From Pseudomonas oryzicola (GTDB taxonomy: Bacteria > Pseudomonadota > Gammaproteobacteria > Pseudomonadales > Pseudomonadaceae), in contig NZ_JABWRZ020000001.1 of assembly GCF_014269185.2 (NCBI RefSeq), positions 2,877,001 through 2,941,000 of the forward strand: 64,000 nt of DNA. The letters are read 5' to 3'. Shown here in pieces: positions 1 through 9,369 of this stretch. Numbering within the stretch: position 1 is the stretch's first letter; the number at the start of each line of letters is the position of its first letter. Made by a program: the position numbers and the translations under genes. The notes below the pieces were generated by a model. That model did no database searches. It was not told the DNA's origin and saw nothing but the letters and a program-made list of their open reading frames with translations.

Positions 1-500
1 CACTCGCGGCAGCGGTATAGCGCCTTGCAAGCGGTGGAGCCGAACTGGCTGAGCAATTCGGTCTGGGCGCTGCCGCACTGCGGGCAGCACACCTGGGGCG
101 CCTCGCCGAGCAGGCTGCGCTTGTTGGCACTGCCTTGCGGTGGGGCGATGCCATAGATACGCAGGCGTTCGCGACCCAGCTCGCTGAGCCAGTCGGTCGT
201 CCAGGCCGGCGTCAGCTGGCGCTCCAGTTCAGGCGCCGGGAAACCCGCCTGCTCCAGCGCCTGGCGGATATCCGCCTCGATCACTTCGGTGGCCGGGCAA
301 CCGGAGTAGGTCGGCGTGACCACCAGGTGCAAGTGGCCGGCACGCCAGTCGAGTTCGCGTACGATGCCCAGGTCGACCACGCTGACCACGGGCACTTCCG
401 GGTCCATGACCTGGGCCAGTACCGCCCAGGCGCGGGCCAGGTCATCACCGCGCGGCGCGCGTGCGCCACGGTCGCCGACAATCAGCTCACCAGGTTGCAT
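1..500 (-). CDS. paaD: PaaD, 1,2-phenylacetyl-CoA epoxidase subunit D (3' end outside window)
   Basis: The leftward frame starts at the ATG at 498-500 and runs off the left edge after 166 codons, so the C-terminus is missing. The N-terminal half is a MIP18/DUF59-type domain with the motif TPTYSGCPATEVIEADI. The visible C-terminal part carries paired cysteines (VCCPQCGS, then C..C before the edge), the PaaD zinc-ribbon-like tail. PaaD is thought to help assemble or maintain metal centres of the PaaABC(E) epoxidase. The start overlaps the end of paaC by 14 bp, which implies translational coupling. The reductase paaE would be expected just beyond the left edge. Confidence 0.93.
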   Translation of the reverse strand, partial: MQPGELIVGDRGARAPRGDDLARAWAVLAQVMDPEVPVVSVVDLGIVRELDWRAGHLHLVVTPTYSGCPATEVIEADIRQALEQAGFPAPELERQLTPAWTTDWLSELGRERLRIYGIAPPQGSANKRSLLGEAPQVCCPQCGSAQTELLSQFGSTACKALYRCRE

Positions 501-1245
501 CGGGGTAGGCCCTTGGCAGGAACTGCATCTCGGCCAGCAGCAGGCCCAGGTGCTCGGTGTGCAGGCCTTTGCGGCCGTCCAGGTAGAAGTGGCTGGCGGC
601 CTTGGGCAGTGGCAGTTCGACCGAGCTGAAGAGCTCGGAAACCTTCTTGAGCCAGGCTGCGCCAACGGTAGCCGGGTCTGCAGCGATGCCGGCCTGGGCC
701 AGTTGTGCCTCGTTGTCGCTGCCGGTGGTGAGTTCAACGGTAAAGCGCCACAGGGCCGGGATGGCTGCCAGCATGCGCTGGCGGCTTTCTTCGGTGCCGC
801 CGCCCAGGCGCTGTACCCATTCGCCGGAGCGGCGCAGGTGGTAGGTGACCTCTTTCAAGGCTTTGCCAGCGATGCCTGCAATACGCTCGTCACGAGAACC
901 GGCCAGGCCCTGGAGCACAGCGAAATGCCAGGCGTCATAGAGGAACTGCTTGGTCATGGTCACGGCGAAATCGCCATTGGGTTGCTCGACCAGCAGCAGA
1001 TTGCGATAGGCCCGCTCGTCACGACGGAAGGCCAGGGCGTCAGCATCACGGTCGTCATCCAGCAACTCGGCGGCGTATTCCAGCCAGTTACGCGCCTGGC
1101 CGACCAGGTCGAGGCCCACGTTCATCAAGGCCAGTTCTTCTTCCAGGGCCGGGGCCCGGCCACACCATTCACAAAGGCGCTGGCCGTGCACCAGGGCGCT
1201 GTCGCCGAGCAACAGCAGATAAGGGATCAGATCGTGCTTGTGCAT
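487..1245 (-). CDS. paaC: PaaC, structural subunit of phenylacetyl-CoA epoxidase
   Basis: The 252-aa protein starts at MHKHDLIPYLLLLGDSALV (ATG 1243-1245). An in-frame upstream extension to 1386 exists but overlaps paaB, so I rejected it. PaaC is the ferritin-like, catalytically degenerate partner of PaaA in the multicomponent monooxygenase that converts phenylacetyl-CoA to its ring-1,2-epoxide. Typical helical segments (LALMNVGLDLVGQARNWLEYAAEL) are visible. It sits between paaB (8-bp gap) and paaD (14-bp overlap) in one leftward operon. Confidence 0.95.
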   Translation of the reverse strand: MHKHDLIPYLLLLGDSALVHGQRLCEWCGRAPALEEELALMNVGLDLVGQARNWLEYAAELLDDDRDADALAFRRDERAYRNLLLVEQPNGDFAVTMTKQFLYDAWHFAVLQGLAGSRDERIAGIAGKALKEVTYHLRRSGEWVQRLGGGTEESRQRMLAAIPALWRFTVELTTGSDNEAQLAQAGIAADPATVGAAWLKKVSELFSSVELPLPKAASHFYLDGRKGLHTEHLGLLLAEMQFLPRAYPDATW

Positions 1246-1253
1246 GGCCAACC

Positions 1254-1535
1254 TCACATGTGCCCGACTTCGTCGGGCAGTTGGTAGAAGCTGGCATGGC
1301 GATAGACCTTGTCGTCCGCCGGGGCGAACAGCGGGTCTTTCTCGTCGGGGGAGGAGGCGGTGATCAGGGCCGAGGGTACCACCCACAGGCTTACGCCTTC
1401 GCTGCGGCGGGTATACAGCTCACGGGCGTTTTCGATGGCCATGGCCGCATCGGCAGCGTGCACGCTGCCGACATGCTTGTGGTTAAGGCCGTGCTTGCTG
1501 CGCACGAACACTTCGTAGAGGGTCCAGACAGACAT
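1254..1535 (-). CDS. paaB: PaaB, phenylacetyl-CoA epoxidase subunit B
   Basis: This 93-aa protein starts with MSVWTLYEVFVRSKHGLNHK (ATG 1533-1535), a highly conserved PaaB start. Length and sequence, including HVGSVHAADAAMAIENARELYTRR and the C-terminal PLFAPADDKVYRHASFYQLP, match the family. PaaB is a small bridging subunit of the PaaABCE complex in the cytoplasm. It is the second gene of the operon, 25 bp downstream of paaA. A longer in-frame start exists, but that extension overlaps paaA and lacks family features. Confidence 0.95.
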   Translation of the reverse strand: MSVWTLYEVFVRSKHGLNHKHVGSVHAADAAMAIENARELYTRRSEGVSLWVVPSALITASSPDEKDPLFAPADDKVYRHASFYQLPDEVGHM

Positions 1536-1560
1536 ATTCGATCTCCGCATCAATCGCCGC

Positions 1561-2550
1561 TCAGGCGGCGTTCTTGTTCTGTTGCTTGCGCGCGTACGCC
1601 ACCGCAGCCTCACGTACCCAGGCGCCGTCCTCGATGGCCTTGCGTCGGGTGGCAACGCGTTCCTGGTTGCACGGGCCATTGCCCTTGATCACTTCGTAGA
1701 ACTCGTCCCACTGGATCTCGCCGAAGTCGTAGTGGCCGCGTTCGGCGTTCCACTTCAACTCGGGATCGGGGGCGGTACAGCCGAGCAGTTCGAGCTGCGG
1801 CACGGTCTGGTCGATGAAGCGCTGGCGCAGTTCGTCGTTGGTCTGGCGCTTGATCTTCCAGGCCATGGACTGGGCACTGTTGGGGGAATGTTCGTCGCTG
1901 GGGCCGAACATCATCAGCGCCGGCCACCACAGGCGGTTGATAGCGTCCTGGACCATGTCCCGTTGGGCCTGGGTGCCGTGGCGCATCATGGTCAGGAGCA
2001 TTTCGTAGCCCTGGCGCTGGTGGAAGCTCTCTTCCTTGCAGATGCGAATCATGGCGCGTGAATAAGGGCCATATGAGGTGCGCTGCAGCACCACCTGGTT
2101 GACGATGGCGGCGCCATCCACCAGCCAGCCAACCGCGCCCATGTCGGCCCAGCTGAGGGTGGGGTAGTTGAAGATGCTCGAATACTTGGCCTTGCCGCTG
2201 TGCAGCTTGGCGATTTCTTCGTCACGCTCGGCGCCCAGGGTCTCCATGGCGCTGTACAGGTACAGGCCGTGGCCGGCTTCGTCCTGGATCTTGGCCATCA
2301 GCTGCAGCTTGCGCTTGAGGCTGGGGGCACGGGTGACCCAGTTGCCTTCGGGCAGCATGCCGACGATTTCCGAGTGGGCGTGCTGGGAGATCTGCCGGAT
2401 CAGGGTCTGGCGGTAGGCCTCGGGCATCCAGTTCTTGGCTTCGATCTTGATTTCGGCGTCGATCTTTTCCTGGAAGTTGCGCTCCTCGGGCGACATCTCT
2501 TCCAGCGACTTGACGCGCTTGACTCCGGTTTCCACTAGCTGTGCGTACAT
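1561..2550 (-). CDS. paaA: PaaA, catalytic subunit of phenylacetyl-CoA epoxidase
   Basis: The 329-aa protein is full length for PaaA, the di-iron oxygenase subunit that epoxidises phenylacetyl-CoA. Carboxylate and histidine di-iron ligands are visible in the ferritin-like bundle: DEAGH around residues 90-94 and EESFH at 173-177. It is the first gene of the leftward paaABCD operon. Its promoter lies in 2551-2650 and contains GCGATACA/TGTATCGC inverted motifs, probably PaaX operators. Confidence 0.97.
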   Translation of the reverse strand: MYAQLVETGVKRVKSLEEMSPEERNFQEKIDAEIKIEAKNWMPEAYRQTLIRQISQHAHSEIVGMLPEGNWVTRAPSLKRKLQLMAKIQDEAGHGLYLYSAMETLGAERDEEIAKLHSGKAKYSSIFNYPTLSWADMGAVGWLVDGAAIVNQVVLQRTSYGPYSRAMIRICKEESFHQRQGYEMLLTMMRHGTQAQRDMVQDAINRLWWPALMMFGPSDEHSPNSAQSMAWKIKRQTNDELRQRFIDQTVPQLELLGCTAPDPELKWNAERGHYDFGEIQWDEFYEVIKGNGPCNQERVATRRKAIEDGAWVREAAVAYARKQQNKNAA

Positions 2551-2587
2551 GTGCTGCGACTCCTGCTAAGGCATGAGTCATTTGTAA

Positions 2588-2646
2588 GCGATACAAAACA
2601 TAACGTCAAACAGTTTTATGTGTATCGCATTAGATTTGTGTATCAC
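2588..2646. promoter_or_regulatory. Candidate PaaX operator half-sites upstream of paaA
   Basis: GCGATACA (2588-2595) faces TGTATCGC (2621-2628), giving an 8-bp perfect inverted repeat with a 25-bp spacer. A third copy, TGTATCAC, lies at 2639-2646. The same motif family recurs upstream of paaF and paaY. PaaX is the phenylacetyl-CoA-responsive repressor of these operons in related bacteria. Assigning these motifs to PaaX is inference from position and recurrence. Confidence 0.55.
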
Positions 2647-2649
2647 ATT

Positions 2650-2749
2650 GGCGGCCCTTTCGCGGGTAAACCCGCTCCCACAGGTCATGTGCAGCCCCCA
2701 GGCATCATGCAATTCCTGTGGGAGCGGGTTTACCCGCGAAGAGGCCAGC
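2650..2749. repeat. Pair of inverted P. putida-type REP elements
   Basis: Two 35-bp units (2650-2684 and 2715-2749) are inverted copies around the core GGAGCGGGTTTACCCGCGAA. They are separated by 30 bp. Such inverted REP pairs are abundant between genes in P. putida-group chromosomes. Here the pair sits between the paaK terminator and the paaA promoter. Confidence 0.85.
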
Positions 2750-2756
2750 CGAAAAA

Positions 2757-2788
2757 AAGCAAAAAAAAGCCCCGGACGATGCCGGGGC
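2757..2788 (-). terminator. Rho-independent terminator of the paaFGHIJK operon
   Basis: Read leftward, a GC-rich stem GCCCCGG...CCGGGGC (2769-2788) is followed by a run of eight T residues. It lies 20 bp beyond the paaK stop, as expected for the end of the operon. Confidence 0.85.
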
Positions 2789-2808
2789 CGAAAAGGCAGC
2801 CGAAAGAA

Positions 2809-4128
2809 TCAGCTGGCCAACCGTTTGTCGAACACGTGGCAGGCCTTGCCCTCGGAACGCTTGAGCGTGCCGCAGGGCTGCAGGCGCACCTGGGTGCTGA
2901 TGCCGATATAGGTCTTGATCTGCTTGGTCAGCTCCCCGGTCAACAGCTTGCGCTGGCCTTCATCGAGGTGCTGACACTCCGCACGCAGTTCCACATGCAC
3001 CTCGACGCTATCCAGGTTGCAATTGCGATACAGATGAATCTCATAAAGCTCGGAAAGCTGTTTTATTTTTAGCACCTGTTCCTCGATCTGGGTCGGGAAC
3101 ACGTTGACCCCGCGAATGATCAGCATGTCATCACTGCGGCCGGTGATCTTGCCGATCCGCCGCATTGGCCTGGCGGTACCGGGCAGCAGGCGAGTGAGGT
3201 CGCGGGTGCGGTAGCGCACCATGGGCAACGCTTCCTTGCTCAGCGAGGTGAACACCAGTTCGCCCAGTTGGCCGTCCGGTAACACCGCACCGGTGACCGG
3301 GTCGATGATCTCGGGGTAGAAATGGTCCTCCCAGATGGTCGGGCCATCCTTGGTTTCAAGGCACTCCATCGCCACTCCAGGCCCCATGATTTCCGACAGG
3401 CCATAAATGTCGAGGGCATCGATGCCCAGCCGTTGCTCGATAGAGCGGCGCAGCTCGTCGGTCCAAGGTTCGGCGCCGAATATGCCCAGGCGCAGCTTGA
3501 GGTCTTGCGGGTCGATGCCCTGGCGCTCGATCTCGTCGGCCAGGTTAAGCATGTAGGACGGGGTAACCATGATGATGTCGGGCTGGAAATCACGGATCAG
3601 CTGCACCTGCTTCTCGGTCTGACCGCCAGACATGGGAATCACCGTGCAGCCCAGGCGCTCGGCACCGTAATGCGCGCCAAGCCCGCCGGTGAACAGGCCG
3701 TAGCCGTAGGAGACATGCACCTTATCGCCCTTGCGTCCACCCGCGGCACGGATCGAGCGGGCGACCACATTGGCCCAGGTATCGATGTCGTTCTGGGTGT
3801 AGCCCACCACCGTCGGCTTGCCGGTGGTGCCACTGGAGGCGTGCAGGCGCACCACCTCTTGCTGGGGCACGGCGAACATGCCGTAGGGGTAGTTGTCGCG
3901 CAGGTCGTTCTTGCCGGTGAACGGGAACTTCGCCAGGTCTTCGAGGCACTTGAGGTCGTCGGGGTGGGCGCCGCACTCGGTGAACCGCTGGCGATACAGC
4001 GACACGTTGTCGTAGGCGTGCTTCAGGCTCCAGCGCAGGCGCTCCAGCTGGTGCTGGCGCAGGGCGTCGACGCTGGCGGTTTCCATCGGGTCCAGCAGGG
4101 CACGATCGGCATCATGGTAGATGTTCAT
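2809..4128 (-). CDS. paaK: PaaK, phenylacetate-CoA ligase
   Basis: The 439-aa protein starts at ATG 4126-4128 (MNIYHDADRALLDPME), the family's usual length and start. An in-frame extension to 4368 would overlap paaJ and lacks family character. It activates phenylacetate with ATP and CoA in the first step of the pathway. The adenylation P-loop motif LHASSGTTGKPTVVGY and the motif YGLSEIMGPG are visible, with the small C-terminal lid domain from about residue 330. It is the last gene of the leftward paaFGHIJK operon, followed by a clear terminator. Confidence 0.97.
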   Translation of the reverse strand: MNIYHDADRALLDPMETASVDALRQHQLERLRWSLKHAYDNVSLYRQRFTECGAHPDDLKCLEDLAKFPFTGKNDLRDNYPYGMFAVPQQEVVRLHASSGTTGKPTVVGYTQNDIDTWANVVARSIRAAGGRKGDKVHVSYGYGLFTGGLGAHYGAERLGCTVIPMSGGQTEKQVQLIRDFQPDIIMVTPSYMLNLADEIERQGIDPQDLKLRLGIFGAEPWTDELRRSIEQRLGIDALDIYGLSEIMGPGVAMECLETKDGPTIWEDHFYPEIIDPVTGAVLPDGQLGELVFTSLSKEALPMVRYRTRDLTRLLPGTARPMRRIGKITGRSDDMLIIRGVNVFPTQIEEQVLKIKQLSELYEIHLYRNCNLDSVEVHVELRAECQHLDEGQRKLLTGELTKQIKTYIGISTQVRLQPCGTLKRSEGKACHVFDKRLAS

Positions 4129-4249
4129 GGCTTCACTCGAATTGTTCTTGTACGCCGCGCGGTACTGGTTGCAGGCCGCGTGGTGAGTGTCATGGAAGCA
4201 GCATATACGGCTGCGTTCGGTTCGGTAACAAGCCGATGGTCTGAGCTGC

Positions 4250-5470
4250 TCAGAGGCGTTCGATGACCATCGCGATGCCTTGGCCAACGCCGATGCACAT
4301 GGTGCACAGGGCGTAGCGTCCGGCGGTTTCTTCCAGCTCGTGCAACGCGGTGGTGACCAGACGTGCACCGCTCATGCCCAACGGGTGGCCAAGGGCGATG
4401 GCACCGCCGTTGCGGTTGACCCGCGCGTCGTCGTCGGCCAGGCCGAGCTCGCGCAGTACCGCAAGGCCCTGGGCGGCAAAAGCCTCGTTGAGTTCGATGA
4501 CGTCCATGTCGGCCAGCGACAGCCCGACAAGCTCCAGCACCTTGCGGGTAGCCGGTACCGGGCCGATGCCCATCAGCCGTGGTTCGACCCCGGCCACCGC
4601 CATGCCGACGATGCGGCCGCGAGCCTTCAGGCCATGGCGGCGGGCGGCGGCGCTGCTGGCGAGCAGCAGGGCGCAGGCACCATCGTTGACCCCGGAGGCA
4701 TTGCCGGCGGTGACGCTGCCGCCGTCGCGGAACGGGGTACCCAGCATGGCCAGTTGCTCCAGGGTGGTGTCGCCGCGGGGATGTTCGTCGTGCTCGACCA
4801 CTTTGGCCGGGCCTTTGCGCTGCGGGATCTCGACCGGCACGATTTCCCGTGCCAGGCGCCCGCGTGCCTGTGCAGCGGCGGCCTTGTGCTGGCTGCGTAG
4901 GGCGAAGGCGTCCTGATCGGCGCGAGAAATACCAAACTGCTGCGCAACGTTCTCGGCCGTTTCCGGCATCGAATCGGTGCCGAAGGCCGCCTTCATCAGC
5001 GGGTTGACGAAACGCCAGCCGATGGTGGTGTCGAACAGTTCGGCCGCACGGCCGAACGCCTGCTCCGACTTGCCCATGACGAACGGCGCGCGTGACATCG
5101 ACTCCACGCCGCCGGCCAGCATCAGCCCAGCTTCGCCGCAGCGCAGGGCGCGGGCCGCATTGCCGATGGCGTCCAGGCCGGAGCCACACAGGCGGTTGAT
5201 GGTGGTGCCCGGCACTTCGATCGGCAACCCGGCCAGCAAGCTGGCCATATGCGCGACGTTGCGGTTGTCCTCGCCAGCCTGGTTGGCGCAGCCGAGGATG
5301 ACGTCGTCGATGGCTTTCCAGTCCAGTTCGGGGTGGCGCTGGATCAGGGCCTTGAGCGGGATGGCGGCCAGGTCATCGGCGCGCACGCCGCTCAAGGCCC
5401 CGGCATAACGGCCAATCGGGGTGCGCACGGCGTCGATGATCAAGGCATCGGCCAGGGTGTGTTCAGTCAT
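4250..5470 (-). CDS. paaJ: PaaJ, 3-oxoadipyl-CoA / 3-oxo-5,6-dehydrosuberyl-CoA thiolase
   Basis: The 406-aa thiolase starts at [20 protein letters not shown] (ATG 5468-5470). The acyl-accepting cysteine lies in [12 protein letters not shown] (Cys95). The C-terminal catalytic residues lie in [15 protein letters not shown] and [10 protein letters not shown]. PaaJ thiolytically cleaves the ring-opened CoA intermediates to acetyl-CoA and succinyl-CoA precursors. Its start overlaps paaI by 8 bp. The gap to paaK is 121 bp. Confidence 0.95.
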   Translation of the reverse strand: MTEHTLADALIIDAVRTPIGRYAGALSGVRADDLAAIPLKALIQRHPELDWKAIDDVILGCANQAGEDNRNVAHMASLLAGLPIEVPGTTINRLCGSGLDAIGNAARALRCGEAGLMLAGGVESMSRAPFVMGKSEQAFGRAAELFDTTIGWRFVNPLMKAAFGTDSMPETAENVAQQFGISRADQDAFALRSQHKAAAAQARGRLAREIVPVEIPQRKGPAKVVEHDEHPRGDTTLEQLAMLGTPFRDGGSVTAGNASGVNDGACALLLASSAAARRHGLKARGRIVGMAVAGVEPRLMGIGPVPATRKVLELVGLSLADMDVIELNEAFAAQGLAVLRELGLADDDARVNRNGGAIALGHPLGMSGARLVTTALHELEETAGRYALCTMCIGVGQGIAMVIERL

Positions 5471-5903
5471 CTTGCGTCTCCTGCGCCAGCACGGTGCCGC
5501 GCACTTTGTAGGATTTGCCATGGAACATCGCCACCAGCTCACCGCGCTGGTTCTCGATGCGGACGTGGTACAGGCCGGTGCGGCCCTTGCGGCTGACCTC
5601 GCTGGCGCGGGCGGTAAGCACGTCATCGCGCAGCGCCGGGGCCAGGTAGTCGATGCTACAGCCCAGCGCTACGCTGGCCTGGTCGTAACTGTTGCAGGCG
5701 AAGGCAAACGCCGAATCGGCCAGGGCGAACAGGAAGCCACCATGGCAGGTGCCATGCCCCTGGATCATGTCGGCGCGTACCGGCATGCGCAGGCATGCCT
5801 GGCCCGGGCCGGCTTCCAGCAGGCGGATGCCCAGGCCCTGGGTGGCCTGGTCGCGTGCGTACATGGCCTCGGCACAGGCTTGTGCCAGTTCGACTTCAGT
5901 CAT
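5463..5903 (-). CDS. paaI: PaaI, hotdog-fold acyl-CoA thioesterase
   Basis: This 146-aa hotdog-fold protein starts at [18 protein letters not shown] (ATG 5901-5903). The signature [19 protein letters not shown], containing the catalytic Asp, is visible. PaaI hydrolyses hydroxyphenylacetyl-CoA and other dead-end CoA esters, relieving CoA sequestration. It overlaps paaH by 8 bp and paaJ by 8 bp, so it is embedded in a tightly coupled operon. Confidence 0.94.
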   Translation of the reverse strand: MTEVELAQACAEAMYARDQATQGLGIRLLEAGPGQACLRMPVRADMIQGHGTCHGGFLFALADSAFAFACNSYDQASVALGCSIDYLAPALRDDVLTARASEVSRKGRTGLYHVRIENQRGELVAMFHGKSYKVRGTVLAQETQDD

Positions 5904-7413
5904 GCAGGGTGCCTCCTTTGGCTTCGCAGCGGCGTAACAGCAGGGAAGGGCGGTAGCGGCTCTCGCCGTAGCTGCGCTGCAGGTTGTCGAGCACGCGCAG
6001 GGTGTGGGGGACGCCGAGGTTCGCGGCCCAGGCCAGCGGGCCGCAGGGGTAGTTGACGCCGGCGCGCATGGCCAGGTCGATGTCGGCGGCGCTGCCGACA
6101 CCTTGCAGCACGGCATCGGCGGCCTCGTTGGCCAGCATCGCCACGGTACGCAGCACCACCAGGCCGGGCAGGTCGGCGACCGCCGTTACCTTCAGGCCGG
6201 CACGCCGCAGCAAGGCCACCGCCTGGTCGCGAGCGTTATCGCTGGTGTCGGCCGACCAGCTGATGGCGAGGCGGGTGGCGGTGCTGTAGTCCAGGGCCAG
6301 GTCGAGCAGCACCAGATTGCGCAGGCCATCTTCCCGGGCGCGCTGGCTGGCCAGGCGGCCATCGGACAACGCCAGGGTGGCATCGCCCACCTGGATCAGG
6401 CCGCTGCCGGCGCGCTGGGTCACGGCGACGCCGCTTTGGCGCAGGCGTTCGGCCAGAGGCTGCATCACCCCCAGGTCGCCTTCGACGACACAGGCATCGA
6501 CTATGGCGGGGCTATGCAGTTCGGCTGGCTGCGGGCGTTCGGCGCCTTCGGCATAGCTATAGAAGCCCTGGCCGGTCTTGCGCCCGAGGCGGCCCGCGTC
6601 CACCAGTTCTTTTTGCACAAGCGAAGGCTGGAAGCGGAAGTCGCCATAGAACGCATCGAAGACCGAACAGGTAACGGCGTAATTCACATCGTGGCCGATC
6701 AGGTCGGTGAGTTCGAATGCGCCCATGCGGAACCCACCGGCATCACGCAGCAGCGCATCGAGGCTGGCGCAATCGGCTGCGCCTTCCTGCAGCAGGCGCA
6801 GGCTTTCGGCGTAGAACGGCCGCGCCACGCGGTTGACGATGAAGCCCGGCGTGGAGCGCGTGTGCACCGGCTGCTTGCCCCAAGCCTGGGCGGTGGCATG
6901 AATGCACGCGGCAATGGCCGGGGCGGTGACCAGGCCTGACACCACTTCGACCAGGGCCATCAGCGGCGCCGGGTTGAAGAAGTGCATGCCAACCACCTGG
7001 TGCGGGCGTTTCAGCCCGGCGGCGAGGCTGGTGATGGACAGCGACGAAGTGTTGCTGGCGAGGATGCAGTCGGTGGCGCACAAGGCTTCCAGCTGGCTGA
7101 ACAGCGCCTGCTTGACCTGCAGGTTCTCGACGATGGCCTCGATCACAAGGCGAGCATCGGCCAGGGCTTCGAGGGCGTCTACCGGGCAAAGCCGGGCGCT
7201 TATGGCTTCCCGCTCGGCAGCCTGCATCTTGCCTTTTTCCACCAGGCGGGCAAGTTGCCGGTCTATGCCGGCCACCGCCTGGGCGGCAGCGCCCGGGCGG
7301 TTGTCGTAGAGCTTTACCGGGTGGCCGGCCTGGGCCGCAACCTGGGCGATGCCTGCGCCCATGGCGCCTGCACCGATCACCGCCACTTGGGCATTGCTTG
7401 CGAGTGCGCTCAT
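5896..7413 (-). CDS. paaH: PaaH, 3-hydroxyadipyl-CoA dehydrogenase
   Basis: The 505-aa protein is NAD-dependent. The Rossmann motif AVIGAGAMGAGIAQ lies near residue 12, and the HCDH features SNTSSLSIT and VGMHFFNPAPLM follow. Length fits the duplicated C-terminal HCDH domains of PaaH. I chose ATG 7411-7413 (MSALASNAQ) over a TTG two codons upstream. It oxidises 3-hydroxyadipyl-CoA to 3-oxoadipyl-CoA. It lies 2 bp after paaG. Confidence 0.95.
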   Translation of the reverse strand: MSALASNAQVAVIGAGAMGAGIAQVAAQAGHPVKLYDNRPGAAAQAVAGIDRQLARLVEKGKMQAAEREAISARLCPVDALEALADARLVIEAIVENLQVKQALFSQLEALCATDCILASNTSSLSITSLAAGLKRPHQVVGMHFFNPAPLMALVEVVSGLVTAPAIAACIHATAQAWGKQPVHTRSTPGFIVNRVARPFYAESLRLLQEGAADCASLDALLRDAGGFRMGAFELTDLIGHDVNYAVTCSVFDAFYGDFRFQPSLVQKELVDAGRLGRKTGQGFYSYAEGAERPQPAELHSPAIVDACVVEGDLGVMQPLAERLRQSGVAVTQRAGSGLIQVGDATLALSDGRLASQRAREDGLRNLVLLDLALDYSTATRLAISWSADTSDNARDQAVALLRRAGLKVTAVADLPGLVVLRTVAMLANEAADAVLQGVGSAADIDLAMRAGVNYPCGPLAWAANLGVPHTLRVLDNLQRSYGESRYRPSLLLRRCEAKGGTLHD

Positions 7414-7415
7414 GA

Positions 7416-8207
7416 TCAACGCCCCTTGAATGCCGGCGTGCGCTTGTTCATGAAGGCACTCACGCCTTCGCGATAATCCTCGCTGCGCCCGGCCAGGCGC
7501 TGCAGGTCGCGCTCCAGCTCCAGCTGTTCATCGAAACCGTTGTCGAAACTGGCGTTCAGGCTGCGCTTGATCAGGGCCAGACCGTAAGTGGGCTGGGTGG
7601 CGAGCTGGCGGGCGAGGGTGAGGGCTTCGTCACGCAACGCGGCATCGTCCACCACGCGGTGGATCAGCCCCCATTGCTGAGCCCGTTCGGCGCCCAGGCG
7701 CTCGCCCAGCATCGCCAGAGCCTTGGCCCGTGCCATGCCGACCAGGCGCGGCAGCAGCCAGGTGCCGCCGGAGTCGGGTACCAGGCCGATCTTGCAGAAG
7801 GCCTGGATGAAGCTGGCCGAGCGGGCCGCCAGCACCAGGTCGCAGGCCAGCGGGATGTTGGCACCGGCGCCGGCTGCCACGCCGTTCACTGCACAAACCA
7901 CCGGCAGCGGCAGGTCGCGCAGGGTGCGCACCAGCGGGTTGTAGAACTTGTCGATCGATTCGCCCAGGTCCGGCATCTCGGCGCCCGGGGCGACGTTTCG
8001 GTCGGACAGGTCCTGGCCGGCGCAGAAACCCCGGCCTTCGGCAGTCAGCAACAACACCCGGGCTTCGCTGCTCTGGCGTACTTGCTTGAGCGCCTCGCGC
8101 ACCTCCAGGTGCATGGCGGTATTGAAGCTGTTCAGCTGCTCGGGGCGATTCAACGAGAGGAGGGCGACGCCGTCCTCGATGGAAAACAGGATGTGCTGGA
8201 AAGTCAT
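7416..8207 (-). CDS. paaG: PaaG, ring-1,2-epoxyphenylacetyl-CoA isomerase
   Basis: The 263-aa crotonase-fold enzyme isomerises the epoxide to the oxepin and also shifts the double bond later in the pathway. Typical motifs are FCAGQDLSDR and the oxyanion-hole region NGVAAGAGANIPLACDLV, followed by KIGLVPDSGGTWLLPRLVG with the conserved Asp. Start MTFQHILFSIEDGVALL is family-typical. It lies between paaF (34-bp gap) and paaH. Confidence 0.95.
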   Translation of the reverse strand: MTFQHILFSIEDGVALLSLNRPEQLNSFNTAMHLEVREALKQVRQSSEARVLLLTAEGRGFCAGQDLSDRNVAPGAEMPDLGESIDKFYNPLVRTLRDLPLPVVCAVNGVAAGAGANIPLACDLVLAARSASFIQAFCKIGLVPDSGGTWLLPRLVGMARAKALAMLGERLGAERAQQWGLIHRVVDDAALRDEALTLARQLATQPTYGLALIKRSLNASFDNGFDEQLELERDLQRLAGRSEDYREGVSAFMNKRTPAFKGR

Positions 8208-8241
8208 GACAGACTCGCTCCGTCAGTCGGGGGAAAGATGA

Positions 8242-9015
8242 TCAGCGGCCCTGGAAGCGGGCCTGGCGTTTTTCCTGGAAGGCACGGATACCTTCGTCGC
8301 GGTCGGCAGTGCCGGCCAGCAAGGTGAAGGCATGCCGTTCGAAACGCAGGCCGCTGGCCAGGTCGGTATCGCCGGCCTTGAGCAACGCTTCCTTGGCCAG
8401 GCGCACTGCCAGCGGGGCCTTGGCGGCGATGCTGCGGGCGATGTGCAGGGCGCGTTCTACGGTGAGTTCCGGCTGGGTGATTTCGCTGACCAGCCCGGCC
8501 TGCAATGCATGAGGGGCGGTGATGGCTTCACCGGTCAGCACCATTTGCATGGCCAGCGGCTTGCCTACTATCCGTAGCAGGCGCTGGGTTCCACCGGCAC
8601 CGGGGATGATGCCGAGGTTGATTTCCGGCTGGCCGAAACGGGCGTCGCTGCCGGCGATGATGATGTCGGCACACATCACCAGTTCGCAGCCGCCACCCAG
8701 GGCGTAGCCGTTGACGGCGGCGATCAGTGGCTTGGCGAAGGCGGCGATGCTTTGCCAGTGGGCCACCCGGGGGTCGTTGAGGATGCCGACCAGGTCGCGC
8801 TCGGCCATCTCGCGGATATCGGCGCCTGCGGCGAATGCCTTGCGGCTGCCGGTGATGACCACCGCGCGGGTCTGTTCGTCTTGCCCGGCCGCTTCCAGCG
8901 CAGCGGCCAGCTCTGCCAGTAGCTCGGTGCACAGGGCGTTGAGCGCCTCGGGCCGTTGCAGGGTAATGAGCTGGACGCCGTGTTCAGGCGCCTGCACATC
9001 GAGATATCGCGGCAT
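8242..9015 (-). CDS. paaF: PaaF, 2,3-dehydroadipyl-CoA hydratase
   Basis: The 257-aa enoyl-CoA hydratase starts at [17 protein letters not shown] (ATG 9013-9015). I discarded an in-frame extension to 9099 because it has no family similarity. Crotonase signatures are [19 protein letters not shown] and [16 protein letters not shown], with both catalytic glutamate regions present. It is the first gene of the leftward paaFGHIJK operon. Confidence 0.95.
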   Translation of the reverse strand: MPRYLDVQAPEHGVQLITLQRPEALNALCTELLAELAAALEAAGQDEQTRAVVITGSRKAFAAGADIREMAERDLVGILNDPRVAHWQSIAAFAKPLIAAVNGYALGGGCELVMCADIIIAGSDARFGQPEINLGIIPGAGGTQRLLRIVGKPLAMQMVLTGEAITAPHALQAGLVSEITQPELTVERALHIARSIAAKAPLAVRLAKEALLKAGDTDLASGLRFERHAFTLLAGTADRDEGIRAFQEKRQARFQGR

Positions 9016-9108
9016 GTCGGGTTCCTCTGGCTGCACGCACGGCACATCGTGGGGCCGGCATTTCTTGGAATTGTCTGCAGGGGCGTGATGCTGGGTCACG
9101 TCCAGGTG

Positions 9109-9134
9109 GTATCAGTATATGCATCATGTGATAC
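9109..9134. promoter_or_regulatory. Inverted repeat GTATCA-N14-TGATAC, candidate PaaX operator of paaF
   Basis: GTATCA (9109-9114) and TGATAC (9129-9134) form a perfect inverted repeat about 95 bp upstream of the paaF start. The half-site matches the TGTATC/GATACA motifs near paaA and paaY. PaaX in E. coli binds an imperfect palindrome with comparable half-sites. The assignment is inference. Confidence 0.5.
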
Positions 9135-9283
9135 ATTCACGCAATATCTAAAATCGTTTTACGTATCTCTTACGGTGGTCCCTGAAAGACAACGACGGCA
9201 CGGTCAAATCCGCCAATACCTGAATGAAGGCAGGTGCGCGCCCCAATCCTCTCGCTAGAAATATGCAATCCTCGATAGAAAAA

Positions 9284-9328
9284 GCGATACATAAATCCGA
9301 CGATTGACGACATCCAGCATTCGATACA
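9284..9328. promoter_or_regulatory. Two GCGATACA-type half-sites upstream of paaY
   Basis: GCGATACA at 9284-9291 and TCGATACA at 9321-9328 are direct repeats 42-86 bp before the paaY start. The motif matches the pair in the paaA promoter. Together with the paaF site they suggest that the paaY-paaX transcript is under the same control, that is, PaaX autoregulation. This is inferred from motif recurrence only. Confidence 0.4.
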
Positions 9329-9369
9329 AGATTCAGCTGAATTTCTCATGATTTCAGGAGCTTTACGCC

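Noticed and set aside
2650..2749. Inverted repeats considered as a short CRISPR-like array
   Set aside because: They are inverted, not direct, match the P. putida REP core, and there are only two units.
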